From: Symsagittifera roscoffensis
Lineage: Eukaryota; Xenacoelomorpha; Acoela; Convolutidae
NCBI RefSeq assembly: GCF_963678635.1
Contig: NC_087064.1
Location: 66,829,548-66,893,547, forward strand
DNA: 64,000 nucleotides
Direction: 5' to 3'
Shown: one piece after another, positions 59,301 through 64,000 of the stretch
Position numbering within the stretch: position 1 is the first letter of the stretch
How the letters are laid out: each line of letters starts with the position of its first letter
Notes under the pieces: model-generated
Database searches by the model: none
The model's input: only the letters and a program-made list of their open reading frames with translations
Told to the model about the DNA's origin: nothing
Position numbers and translations under genes: made by a program

Positions 59301-61355
59301 CTAACATGGGCGGATTTAGAGTGACTTGACCCCTTCAGGAATTTAACCACCCCTCCCCTCCCCACCAACCAAATGTCCCCTCCCCCTTTGGTATTATTTT
59401 ATGACATCCACAGGAGCCCGAGCCGAAAGATCTTTTGAGAATCCGCCCGCCCCCTTGAGAAAATCCTGGATCCGCGCCTGTTTCATATTGAACGTTTTTT
59501 AAAAGTTTAAATCCTTAGCTAATCGTTGGACACTCTTCGCCTATACTTTATGTTGAAATTTCAAGAATCACGTCAATAATTTTTCAGTAGGACAAGTTTT
59601 GCCAGATTTTACAAAAAAACGCCAAAAATGCATTTTTGGAGGTTTTTCATTAAAAAAATGCGAGTTCAGCGCGCGCTCCCCTTAAAAAGAGTCTATATTG
59701 GCGACAAAGGGGTCTTTAGGAAAATTTTAGGGACGGTTTGCAGAAAAGATGATGAGAAAAAATAGAAACAAAAGAGCCTCCCCACGCACCTAAAATCCTC
59801 GAATGGATTCAACTAACTCAGTCTTGTTTTTTTCCGCATTACAGGTATGGCTCTGAGGAATCATACAGACGGTTTTTGAGAGGTATTTAAATATCCTAAA
59901 TTAGCAACTTTGGCAATTTTCTAACCGCAAAAACTTTACAAGAAACGAAAAGAGATATATTGTTTTTTAAAACTTGTTCTCAGTGCATCAATACTTTTCA
60001 ATTGAATGGTATAAATTAAACTCCATTAAAAATATGCTAGTTAGGAAACCGAAACTTGTCTGAAGAAAAAAATCACACTAAGCACGAAAATCGGAACAAA
60101 TTTGTAACAACTATTCTGAAGGCTACAACAAGACAGCTCGTACATCAGGGCAAAGCCCTGAATGTTCCGACTGTCCCATAATTTATATTGAATAATGTTT
60201 GGGAAAAGTAAATCGTGAAAAACTGTAAATTTTGGACAAAATCAAAGATCAAGTGTAAAAATTTCAGTCGTACGCAATTAATCCGACCGATTAGCTAGCC
60301 TCAATTCATTTTGGAACGATTTTGTTGCGCGGGATAATTCGCCACGCTGAAATATTTCGGGTTACCTTTTCAAGGTTATGAATGAAATCTTCAAAACGCG
60401 TATGAATTAGTTCAAAGCATGGCCAAATTGACAAATTTCAAACTTTCTTTGATAATTGATTTGAGGGAGTCAATATTTTCAATGGGGTATAAAAAAAATT
60501 TCAAAAACTTTATAATCGATCTCCGAAAATTGACTGAATAAAAAACTACCCCAAGCATAAATATTCTGTCACTTTCTTCTAAAGTCGGAAGGAACCTTCG
60601 ATTCAATGTTGTTCGAAATGCATCTTAAACCGCAGCCATGCGTTGGGATGCAACTGTGAGATTTTCTTCGAGTTGCAATTTGCTTACAAATTTCACAGAG
60701 TTTCTTGATCAATTTGAACAAAAATTTTCAATCTTCCTACACCGAGGTACTGATTCTAATTCATTGAAGCCGTTTATTTCTAATCGGAGCTGAAGTTACC
60801 GGTTGTGCGGTCGGATGTGCCGAGTTGGGTTCCAGGAAATACTCTGTCTCGTTCAGTTTCAAATGACCCCTGAAACAAACAGTCAGTTACGGGGGGACCC
60901 TCGCGGTAAAAGAAACGACTGACGTAAAATTATATTAGTGCGTCAAAATTTGCTATTGATCAATTTCAAATTAAAGCAGATGTTGACAATAAAATCTGGT
61001 AAACAATTTTCTGCCATTTGAGACGTCTGCCACGAAAATTGCCTTGTCATGAGTTTAAAAAAGTGGTTTTTCAAAAAATATAAACCAAAAAAAAGTTGGA
61101 TCAATCACGGTATCAAAATGGTACAAGCAAAAGTTAAGTCGGAAGTTATCCGATGTCACCCTTTTTAGACTGCTACATACTTTGTGCCAAATTAGCATAG
61201 AGTATTTGAAAATTTCATACAAATATATTTTTTCGGCCTCCCCCCTTTATTAAATATATTTACCATGTTGAGTTCTTGTTGCAAGTGGATAATGATAGGA
61301 AGGAATGGGAAGGATTGCCGATTTCGTGTCCTTGAAAAAAGCAAGGGGGCTCATC
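26104..61355 (-). CDS. ADAM11/22/23-type disintegrin-metalloprotease-like receptor (5' incomplete)
   Basis: Twenty-one minus-strand exons (61264-61355, 60800-60869, 59221-59272, 59084-59148, 58700-58735, 53620-53649, 47906-47971, 46613-46681, 43850-44022, 39997-40081, 39459-39552, 39193-39238, 39023-39119, 36663-36764, 33991-34089, 32462-32593, 31687-31859, 28331-28468, 27550-27733, 26674-26758, 26104-26393) join with consistent phase into 725 codons plus TGA. Domain order is prodomain (partial), RTRR furin site, metalloprotease-like, disintegrin, cysteine-rich, EGF-like, hydrophobic tail. The zinc motif is LVLGNILGLTHD where active ADAMs have HExxHxxGxxHD, so it is a pseudoprotease. VVLDDGTDVGYV, GCIM and CVCDYGW with GSDCSI resemble vertebrate ADAM22/23, which bind LGI proteins and integrins. 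A surface adhesion or ligand-receptor role is inferred. Signal peptide and early prodomain exons lie beyond 64000. Confidence 0.93.
26674..26758 (-). CDS. ADAM gene, EGF-like second half
   Basis: Acceptor TTTATGTTCAG, donor AGAG|GTCAGT, phase 0 in and phase 1 out. It encodes FCSNQRLCVCDYGWKGSDC, the last four cysteines of an EGF-like module with the conserved GW.G.DC ending, then SIPDERFIR. Confidence 0.92.
27316..27516. mobile_element. GTTAAC-ended MITE, copy A
   Basis: Related to 33499-33720. The right part is an inverted repeat: ACCAAGTTAACATCCTCC and GTGTTAACTTGGT about 25 bp apart. The left part has ACCAAATTAAGATTCTCCGC and the shared GCATGTAAAATGCTC..TCTGATTG block. It stops 32 bp inside the intron beyond the donor of the ADAM exon at 27550. 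Confidence 0.6.
27550..27733 (-). CDS. ADAM gene, end of cysteine-rich domain and start of EGF-like
   Basis: Acceptor CTCTCTCCAG, donor GGG|GTGGGT, entering with one base and leaving in phase 0. It encodes ASVVLDDGTDVGYVAPGTKC, then CSRDSQCLDL and ITGHFCSHHG, where the EGF-like module begins. The VVLDD-TDVGYV segment is the strongest single match to the ADAM22/23 group. Confidence 0.93.
27895..28130. mobile_element. Diverged hAT-type MITE remnant
   Basis: Contains GAGTGCGCAAGAATTTTTTG and a GGTGCCCGCTCCCCTCTCAAA block similar to the GCGCGCTCCCC segments of other copies. No intact ends. It is in an ADAM intron. Confidence 0.4.
28331..28468 (-). CDS. ADAM gene, cysteine-rich domain exon
   Basis: Acceptor TTTTTTCTCAG, donor TGCTC|GTCAGT. 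Starts with one base and ends with two. It encodes NVYCGMLQCN, a basic stretch RIEKVRRFRF, and GINDKCSS. The donor is set by alignment of KCSS-ASVVLDD with the DCSGAHVVLDD pattern of vertebrate ADAM23. The open frame beyond 28331 is intron. Confidence 0.9.
29030..29450. repeat. Cluster of GGAATCCGCAA motifs
   Basis: At least eight scattered copies of (G)YGGAATCCRC(AA), e.g. GTTGCGGAATCCCCAAC, GTCGCGGAATCCGCAAATTG and GTTGTGGAATCCGCAAC, within about 420 bp of an ADAM intron. Spacing is irregular, so it is not a simple tandem repeat. No coding frame is maintained. Confidence 0.6.
30158..30620 (+). mobile_element. Helentron-like element, diverged copy
   Basis: Starts TGCTCCGACTTTCGAATC and ends near GGGCAGTCGAAACAATCAAGGCTTTGCG. 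The terminal CGAGCAGTCTTGT part is missing. Subfamily features (TTGGGTTGATTTTTTTATTC) resemble the 20.2 and 60.1 kb copies. Confidence 0.6.
31687..31859 (-). CDS. ADAM gene, start of cysteine-rich domain
   Basis: Acceptor TGATATTTCAG, donor CA|GTGAGT, phase 0 in and two bases out. It encodes DFCLKGECLTKDQQCQLLYG, then LCYHNLNSAGSGYGNCGDLG and RPCYRQ. This corresponds to the C..GEC.T.D.QC..IWG and CYE.LN..G...GNCG pattern typical of ADAM cysteine-rich domains. Confidence 0.95.
32462..32593 (-). CDS. ADAM gene, C-terminal disintegrin exon
   Basis: Acceptor ATGTTGTAG, donor CAACAG|GTCACA, phase 0 both sides. It encodes SVCREQMGQCDVEERC and CDGHSPLCPPNTYKID. The disintegrin loop is CREQMGQCD with no RGD. 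The acceptor is chosen because it leaves exactly eight residues between the cysteines, as in other ADAMs. Confidence 0.93.
32693..33225 (+). mobile_element. Helentron-like short element, copy in ADAM intron
   Basis: 533 bp, TGTTCCGGCTTTCGATACG to CCTGATACGAGCAGTCTTGT, with internal TTAACGCGCGATATATTTCG and the 3' hairpin GGGCTTCGCCC. It starts about 100 bp upstream (in transcription terms) of the disintegrin exon at 32593. Confidence 0.9.
33499..33720. mobile_element. GTTAAC-ended MITE, copy B
   Basis: Left end GATCAAGTTAACATTCTCTC with a C run. Right end is the inverse, GGGGAGGATGTTAACTTGGTC, after a G run. An internal ACCAAGTTAACATCCTCCCC faces the right end to form a strong hairpin at 33651-33719. 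It is in an ADAM intron. Confidence 0.65.
33991..34089 (-). CDS. ADAM gene, central disintegrin exon
   Basis: Acceptor TTTGTTCACAG, donor AGG|GTCAGT, phase 0 both sides, 33 codons. It encodes ECALTGHSSCCSQCMLTASA and CGSGECCNSQCR, ten cysteines in the CC..C...C.....C...G.CC...C spacing of disintegrin domains. Confidence 0.94.
34978..35135. mobile_element. Small fold-back element
   Basis: Left: CATACAATAGACAAGCCGTAAGCCAATCACAAT, repeated once in direct orientation as AAGTAGACAAGTCGTAAGCC. Right: its inverse, ATTGGCTTACGACGTCTCTA..ATGGCATAC. An inverted-repeat MITE with a duplicated left arm. Confidence 0.6.
36596..36652. repeat. AAT/ATC trinucleotide microsatellite
   Basis: Irregular (AAT)n with ATC interruptions, about 10 bp inside the intron after the donor of the disintegrin exon at 36663. 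Confidence 0.85.
36663..36764 (-). CDS. ADAM gene, first disintegrin exon
   Basis: Acceptor GATGTTGTAG (weak pyrimidine tract), donor CAGCTG|GTAACC, phase 0 both sides. It encodes a histidine-rich linker (MDGGVNHNHQQRLG), then LCGNGLMDPGEECDCGTQL, the hallmark CGNG...GEECDCG opening of ADAM disintegrin domains. Confidence 0.93.
37590..38009 (-). mobile_element. Helentron-like element, minus-oriented copy
   Basis: Reverse-complement features: CTGAATATTTCGATTGCCC at the 3' side, GCGTTAATAGCGCGAAATAT inside and CTTCGAATGTCAGAACA at the 5' end. The 3' terminus is eroded. It is head to head with the copy at 38444-39018. Confidence 0.7.
38444..39018 (+). mobile_element. Helentron-like element abutting an ADAM splice donor
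   Basis: About 575 bp, TGTTCCGACTTTCGATACG to ATACGAGCAGTCTTGT, with a 41-bp tandem duplication near its 5' end (38460-38541). Its 3' end at 39018 lies four bases from the exon boundary at 39023: the minus-strand intron reads GTGA and then enters the element. Confidence 0.92.
39023..39119 (-). CDS. ADAM gene, C-terminal end of metalloprotease-like domain
   Basis: Acceptor TTGTTTTCAG, donor TCAAAG|GTGAAC. One base in, phase 0 out. It encodes YVLSKFSRCSKNEYLQLVTS and GRGFCLFDSISK, matching the KFSSCS..EY..FL...G..CLF pattern that closes the ADAM protease domain. Confidence 0.93.
39193..39238 (-). CDS. ADAM gene, Met-turn exon
   Basis: A 46-nt exon with acceptor TTATTTCCAG and donor TCACC|GTTAGT. 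It encodes ACNCSEGCIMSKFSP, including the GCIM Met-turn that survives even in the inactive ADAM11/22/23 proteins. Confidence 0.9.
39459..39552 (-). CDS. ADAM gene, degenerate zinc-motif exon
   Basis: Acceptor ATGTTGTGCAG, donor TCAA|GTACAC, phase 0 in and one base out. It encodes IFPDKMTDQSETPNTVALV and VLGNILGLTHD. Relative to HExxHxxGxxHD the first His, the catalytic Glu and the second His are replaced (Leu, Val, Asn), while the Gly, last His and Asp remain. Zinc binding and peptidase activity are not expected. The donor is the only one giving the correct phase. Confidence 0.9.
39997..40081 (-). CDS. ADAM gene, metalloprotease-like exon
   Basis: Acceptor TGTTTCAG, donor CATACGG|GTAAAG. One base in, phase 0 out. 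It encodes GKKLVVPFESASNYRSICDP and KKSAGVIR, equivalent to the ..YVGGVCS..R..GV.. segment before the zinc helix. Confidence 0.88.
41350..41577 (+). mobile_element. Helentron-like element, truncated by the gap
   Basis: Diverged copy whose GCGCTATTAACGCGTAAGCGGAGA core runs directly into the N run. The 3' part is not represented after the gap. Confidence 0.55.
41578..41777. other. Assembly gap, 200 N
   Basis: Exactly 200 undetermined bases, probably a placeholder of unknown true length. It falls in the ADAM intron between exons 39997-40081 and 43850-44022, inside a repeat copy. Confidence 0.99.
42243..42702 (-). mobile_element. Helentron-like element, diverged minus copy
   Basis: Left end ACAAAACTGCTCGTATTAGG then GGCAAAACCGTGAATCTTTC. 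The right part contains AAAAAACCCTTCGAGCACAA and TCACTTTCTTCAAAATGC, the reverse complement of a diverged 5' end. Confidence 0.6.
43401..43676. mobile_element. hAT-type MITE with perfect 8-bp target duplication
   Basis: 276 bp, CAGGGGCGGATTTAGGGG at one end and CCTAGATCCGCCCCTG at the other, flanked on both sides by TTCTTAAT. The interior includes the CAGGGATTCGACCCCCTG hairpin and G/C homopolymers. The near-perfect ends and exact duplication indicate a fairly recent insertion into the ADAM intron. Confidence 0.93.
43850..44022 (-). CDS. ADAM gene, metalloprotease-like exon
   Basis: Acceptor TTTTCTAG, donor CTCAC|GTGAGA, phase 0 in and two bases out. It encodes IFFKDLYRTHVVLNEVKVW, then SADVEKNLRNFLMHLETL. 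This is the .Y..LN.RVVLV.VE.W strand-helix of the ADAM protease fold. Confidence 0.93.
44428..44510. repeat. AAT/ATC microsatellite
   Basis: Irregular (AAT)n/(ATC)n run in an ADAM intron, similar to the one at 36.6 kb. Confidence 0.8.
44870..45256 (-). mobile_element. Helentron-like element, 3'-truncated minus copy
   Basis: Carries CCGCTTACGCGTTAATAGCG, AAAAATGATCACAGGTGAAA and ACCCCGAGCACAAATATTCA in reverse orientation. The hairpin end is absent. Its 5' end faces the copy at 45553. Confidence 0.75.
45553..46045 (+). mobile_element. Helentron-like short element
   Basis: 493 bp, TGTTTCGACTTTCGTAAC to CCCTGATACGAGCAGTCTTGT. The hairpin is preserved as CAGGGTTTTGCCCTG although the loop sequence has changed. 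Confidence 0.88.
46613..46681 (-). CDS. ADAM gene, metalloprotease-like exon
   Basis: Acceptor TTTTTTTCAG, donor GACGGG|GTAAGT, phase 0 both sides, 23 codons. It encodes ASDFRTESDLKKYLFALINI and VDG, the first long helix of the reprolysin fold ending in the usual NIVD. Confidence 0.9.
47906..47971 (-). CDS. ADAM gene, first strand of metalloprotease-like domain
   Basis: Acceptor TGTTCGCAG, donor GACTTG|GTAAGT, phase 0 both sides, 22 codons. It encodes VTETFLFNRKTISLSVYVDK and DL, where ISLSVYVDKD occupies the position of the KYVEL.VV.D strand. Confidence 0.88.
48238..48490. mobile_element. hAT-type MITE remnant
   Basis: Contains GCGCGCGCACCCCCTCAAAG, AATTGGTGCCAAAGGCGCC and GGTCGAC words in inverse order. 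Termini are missing. In an ADAM intron. Confidence 0.6.
49728..50709. mobile_element. Palindrome-rich MITE, long copy
   Basis: Ends are inverted: CCCGGGTTGACGTCCATAG and, read inward from the right, CCCGGTTTGACAAAAAATGC. Inside, AAAAATGCTTATCATACAAT units fill the left side and the inverse, GTATGATAAGCATTTTTT, the right side, many times over. Non-coding. Confidence 0.75.
50710..50980 (+). mobile_element. Helentron-like element fragment
   Basis: GCGCTTGGGTGATTTTTTCC, then CCTCCAGACGAATTTT and GTATATTTGTCCTGAACTCA, follow the internal order of the family. The 5' end was probably removed by the adjoining MITE. Confidence 0.45.
50987..51865. mobile_element. MULE-type fold-back element
   Basis: Outer ends are MULE-type repeats (AGTATTTAGTCAACCGCGTA on the left, TTTAGACAACTGCGTA read from the right). 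Arms 51034-51281 and 51419-51730 are near-perfect inverted copies, including GCTACGTAAGTTGCTCAC and CCATAACTATATCAAAGTGA. The loop is about 137 bp. An extra segment of about 75 bp (51527-51603) sits only in the right arm. No coding capacity. Confidence 0.85.
52581..52659. mobile_element. Palindrome-rich MITE fragment
   Basis: GATTGTATGAAAATTTTATG and TTTTGGTCCATCCGGGCC resemble one end of the 49.7-kb element. Confidence 0.45.
52862..52937. repeat. Tandem repeat, about 21-bp unit
   Basis: TTATGCAACAACTCATTCAAA-type units repeated three to four times with substitutions. Confidence 0.75.
53620..53649 (-). CDS. ADAM gene, 30-nt microexon (candidate)
   Basis: Acceptor TTTGTTTTACAG, donor AGTCAG|GTATGC. 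It would add QQDYFRLLSQ between the furin-site exon and the first protease strand. Phase 0 on both sides, so it could be skipped without a frameshift, and chance cannot be ruled out. Support is the pair of good splice signals and open frame. Confidence 0.55.
54857..54966. repeat. Tandem duplication, about 55-bp unit
   Basis: GCTTCATCTAGATTATA and CACTTAACACTTAA occur twice in succession with small differences. Confidence 0.75.
55091..55539. mobile_element. Palindrome-rich MITE, short copy
   Basis: 449 bp with inverted ends CCGGGTTGACGTCCATAA and CCGGGTTGACAAAAAATG (read inward). It has the same TGCTTATCATACAATTTTCA units as the 49.7-kb copy but fewer of them. Confidence 0.75.
55640..55956 (+). 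mobile_element. Helentron-like element fragment
   Basis: Shares GTGCTATTAATGCCTCAGCGG and TTTGCTCTGATAAAAGCAATCTTGTT with the family 3' half. The hairpin is decayed. Confidence 0.5.
58700..58735 (-). CDS. ADAM gene, 36-nt microexon (candidate)
   Basis: Acceptor AATCTCAG, donor AACCAG|GTAAAC, phase 0 on both sides. It would add VVVDPYIAKYNQ just after the furin-site exon. Like the 30-nt exon it is frame-neutral and could be optional. Confidence 0.6.
59084..59148 (-). CDS. ADAM gene, furin cleavage-site exon
   Basis: Acceptor TTTTTCTTCAG, donor CTCAAA|GTGAGT. Two bases in, phase 0 out. It encodes ISRTRRQASSWLDVPSVKPL. RTRR fits the R-X-K/R-R proprotein-convertase consensus and marks the end of the prodomain. 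Confidence 0.88.
59221..59272 (-). CDS. ADAM gene, late prodomain exon
   Basis: Acceptor GCTTATAG, donor AAAGG|GTAATT, phase 0 in and one base out. It encodes ENWKKLVFTRPKSTSIK, a basic stretch that joins GISRTRR in the next exon. Confidence 0.78.
59305..59480. mobile_element. hAT-type MITE, short diverged copy
   Basis: CATGGGCGGATTTAGAG and AAATCCTGGATCCGCGCCTG are the inverted ends. The interior is pyrimidine-rich. It lies 33 bp from the ADAM exon at 59272. Confidence 0.7.
59995..60108 (-). mobile_element. Helentron-like element 5'-end fragment
   Basis: GGAAACCGAAACTTGTCTGAAG and ACTAAGCACGAAAATCGGAACAA, reverse orientation. Confidence 0.55.
60128..60594 (-). mobile_element. Helentron-like element, second subfamily
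   Basis: Left end ACAAGACAGCTCGTACATCA, then GGGCAAAGCCCTGAATGTTC (hairpin and subterminal repeat). Right end ACTTTCTTCTAAAGTCGGAA. Shares an interior with the 20.2-kb copy. Confidence 0.82.
60800..60869 (-). CDS. ADAM gene, prodomain exon
   Basis: Acceptor TTTGTTTCAG, donor CAACCG|GTAACT. One base in, phase 0 out. It encodes GHLKLNETEYFLEPNSAHP, matching the ..G.....YFIEPL motif of ADAM prodomains. Confidence 0.9.
61264..61355 (-). CDS. ADAM gene, first prodomain exon in the window
   Basis: Acceptor TTCTTGTTTCAG, donor AACATG|GTAAAT, phase 0 in and two bases out. It encodes DEPPCFFQGHEIGNP, then SFLSLSTCNKNSTW, corresponding to the C.Y.G......S..ALSTC.GL.G signature of ADAM prodomains. Earlier exons should lie to the right; I found none convincing before 64000. 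Confidence 0.9.
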
Positions 61356-61609
61356 CTGAAACAAGAATAAAATTACCCATGAGAACAAAAAACTTTATTC
61401 TGATTCAACATAAACAAATAGGAAACATGAAACTTGACGTGAAGAAGGATATCCGGCTGCTGTGCAAGTAACACAGAATCTTCCGACCACGTGAACTTTT
61501 GAAACCAAAGCCAAATATAAATACAAGGACGGCCGATTACTGTGCAAAAAGCACAGAATCTTCTGGCCTATAGTCTTAAAAATAAATACAAAAAATTCGG
61601 CACATTCAA

Positions 61610-62110
61610 CAGCCATAGTAAAATAGGCAAAACGGAAAACAATTTTTGCAGAAAATTGACTAGAAAAACAAAAAAAAACCTGAAACAATAAAAAAGTCAA
61701 AAACTTTTTTAGTTTTTTTTGCAAAATTTTTTTGAGCTTTCGAAGTTTTTGCTTCCCAATAACTTATCCCGGCTTAAGTTAAGCATAAAATTAGGCTATT
61801 GTAAGCCTGTTCGCTCGCAATTAAACCAAGAACCAAAAGTTTTGGACCTGTTTTTCTCAATGTTGTAACAATTTCCAGAAATTTTTAAATGTTGTTCGAT
61901 TCACTTTTTTAAAATACAGTTTGTTGTTCCGATCATTGAAAATGAGTAGGAACTTTTTTTCGAGTGTTTTTTTTTTTTCACACAAAATCAGGCACCATAA
62001 TTAATCATCGGAAAAAATTGATTGATATATCATTTTAAAGCCCTTTCAGTCGTGATTGAAACAGTTAAAATTTTCAAAAAGGTTTTCTCAGTGTTGAGAA
62101 AAATCATTTT
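61610..62110. repeat. Dispersed repeat, copy B
   Basis: Shares a GTAAAATAGGC..CGGA start, ACTAGAAAAACAAAA and TTAAAGCCCTTTCAGTCGTGA (inverted) with 25325-25690. Confidence 0.5.
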
Positions 62111-62483
62111 GAAACATTCAATATTCAGTTCAATTTGGAGCGGCTAAGGCAAAATTAAAAGATTTTTATAATAAGCTTATGATCGTCTTTAAAAAATTGA
62201 GCTATGAAAATTTAGTTATACTCCTGTAAAATTAGATACTTAGATAAAGATTTTTTTGAAACAAAAATTTTTGAAAGATACAAAAATTTTGCGTTTTTTG
62301 GGGGCTAAATATTTTGAAAAGATCCAAAAATTCTGAGTTTTTTCAATTTTAAAATGATATTTATTCTATAAGAAAGTTTGTTGTCGAACGTGTTTTATTT
62401 ACAAGTAATATCGAAATTCTAGACTTTCGTTGAGATACACTCATCACACCACAAACAAAAATCTACACAATTTTAGAAAAATT

Positions 62484-62917
62484 CAGGGGCGGATTTAGGG
62501 GGCAGGGCAGACGCCCTCCTCCTCAGGGATTCGACCCCCTGCCAACCCAAAGGGTCCTTTGGTACTTTTTAAGAAATCCGTTTTTTTTCGTTTTTGGCCG
62601 ACCGATCCTAAAATTTTTCGAAAGGCGCCTTTGGCGCCAATACATACTAATTTTGAGGGGGGAGCGCGCGCCGAAAAACGCAATTTTTTGGTCAAAATTT
62701 TCCAAAAAGTGCCTAAAACGCCTTTTTGGCCTTTTTTTAAAATTTTGCCTGCGGTGCAGAAAGTTTGGCCAAAACAGGGTTTAAAATGTGCTTAGGGAGA
62801 GCTCGAAAAATCAATTCGGTCGACCTAAAAAAAAGGTCGACAAATTTTTTCGAAAATTTTCGAAATTTTTTTGAAAATCCGCCTCCCCCCCTCGAGAAAA
62901 TGCTAGATCCGCCCTTG
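62484..62917. mobile_element. hAT-type MITE, 434 bp
   Basis: CAGGGGCGGATTTAGGGG to TGCTAGATCCGCCCTTG. Flanks GAAAAATT and GAAAAAAA match at 6 of 8. The interior has GGATTCGACCCCCTGCC, GGCGCCTTTGGCGCC and GAGCGCGCGCC. Confidence 0.85.
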
Positions 62918-63159
62918 GAAAAAAATACTGTTTTTTTTATTGTGATTCGAATTTTCTTTGCTATTTGCGCAGCAGCCGGCTGACCTCATTTTGTGAAGTT
63001 TATTGGGTTTTTTTAATTAGTAAAATTTAGCTGCTTTGGTCGATGAGCTATAAGAATCAGCTAAAAATCGCTGGGAAATGATGGCAGTTAAATAGAAGAA
63101 GAAATAAAATGACACTTTGTCTGTAAATTCAACTTCTTCACCTCTCAAATGGTACCTCA

Positions 63160-63400
63160 TTTGCTACTATTTTATGCCATCAATTTTTGCAAGTATATAT
63201 GTTTATTTTTGTGGGTCGGGGTAGGGTCAGGCTAAAATACTTTCTTGCATGCAGAGCAAAAACATTTTGCAAATTAGGGAAGGATCTTTCTAGTGTTTCG
63301 GAGAATTCAAAATCAATTTAGTCGAGCTAAAAATAATCACATTTTTCCCCCATTTTTTGAAAATCTGAATCAAAAATACAAGATCCTCCTCCCCTAAATA
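63160..63400. mobile_element. Diverged hAT-type MITE remnant
   Basis: TTTAGTCGAGCTAAAA, TTTTTTGAAAATCTGA and ACAAGATCCTCCTCCCC echo the right half of the family. The ends are lost. Confidence 0.4.
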
Positions 63401-64000
63401 AGATTGCTTTAAGAAATTAACACTTTGTACTGAAAGCATCTAAGATAAAATTGTCCATTTTTCAGACCAATTAGAAATAAGGGTTTTTTCTTGCTTGAAG
63501 AAGTCCAGTTCAACTGGTGCGAAATTAAAGTAGTGTCGAATTGCAAATTAATCTTATTAAGAATTAAGAAATCCGTTCAGACTTATATGGGTTTTTATTC
63601 ACGAATATGAAGATAAGGTGGTATAATGTTTTTCCATATGCCATCGCTTTTTGATTTTTATGAACAGAACAGACTGCGGGAAGGAAATTTTCAGCAGTCG
63701 AGCTTAATTGTGATTGTGTGCCAATCAATTTGACCGTAGACTCTAAATCGAGTCGAGCGCCGGTTTAAATTGAAGATCTAAATTAACTAGCACGCGTGAA
63801 CAAAATGTGAAGGGGGAAAGTAGAACAAAAAAGAGGAATTGATGGATACAATTTATGACTGTGGTGCTAGTTTTAAAACACCACGGGTAATCAGCTGCTG
63901 ATCCGTTTTGACAAATTACAATATAATTGATCCAAATCAAACGCAACTCCAACTTTAACACACTTTAACAGCCCCCCCCCCCCCCGACCTCCCCTCTTCC

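Larger units (their letters stand above)
61356..64000. other. Intron upstream of the ADAM prodomain exons
   Basis: About 2.6 kb without a supportable exon. It contains the second copy of the dispersed repeat, a hAT-type MITE, a remnant MITE (63160-63400) and a C homopolymer near the right edge. Confidence 0.5.

Noticed and set aside
63743-63961. Candidate upstream ADAM prodomain exon on the minus strand
   Set aside because: No acceptor/donor pair in the needed phase and no prodomain motif could be found.
1-64000. Bacterial-type systems (CRISPR arrays, toxin-antitoxin pairs, operons)
   Set aside because: The window is clearly eukaryotic: spliced ADAM gene, LTR retrotransposon and MITEs; the tandem arrays present are short minisatellites without spacer structure.

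Overview
This window is metazoan nuclear DNA. It is AT-rich, intron-rich and packed with transposable elements (TEs), with one 200-base assembly gap (41578-41777). The genes recognised have many short GT-AG exons, and the repeats are those of an invertebrate genome. I cannot name the species. Both protein-coding genes I can support lie on the minus strand.

Gene 1 (17550 down to 3208) encodes a small type II membrane protein with a methyltransferase-like luminal domain. Three exons (17226-17550, 15542-15711, 3208-3603) join in phase to give 296 residues. Its second intron is about 12 kb. It holds a decayed Ty3/gypsy LTR retrotransposon (4373-10762), two copies of an abundant short interspersed element, and a MULE DNA transposon with transposase remains that appears nested in a second MULE-type element (13218-15519).

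Gene 2 (61355 down to 26104, with its 5' end beyond the right edge) encodes an ADAM-family protein of the vertebrate ADAM11/22/23 type. Twenty-one exons were delimited by splice signals, and all junctions keep phase, giving 725 codons plus a stop. They encode a partial prodomain, a furin site, a metalloprotease-like domain whose zinc motif is destroyed, then disintegrin, cysteine-rich and EGF-like domains and an unusual hydrophobic C-terminus with no cytoplasmic tail. ADAM11/22/23 proteins are non-catalytic adhesion receptors, so the protein is inferred to be a cell-surface adhesion or ligand-binding pseudoprotease.

The rest (1-3207, 17551-26103 and the introns) is repeat-rich non-coding DNA. 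The main family is a roughly 360-580 bp element, present in about 15 copies and fragments, with asymmetric terminal inverted repeats and a 3' hairpin (Helentron/Helitron2-like, non-autonomous). Others are hAT-type MITEs (miniature inverted-repeat elements; one has a perfect 8-bp target duplication), MULE-type fold-backs (51.0-51.9 kb), a palindrome-rich MITE family (49.7 and 55.1 kb), a GTTAAC-ended MITE (27.4 and 33.5 kb), a diverged minisatellite (20.9-21.7 kb) and several local tandem duplications. One interspersed-element copy stops four bases inside an ADAM intron, right at the splice donor. No tRNA, rRNA, CRISPR array or bacterial-type operon was seen.
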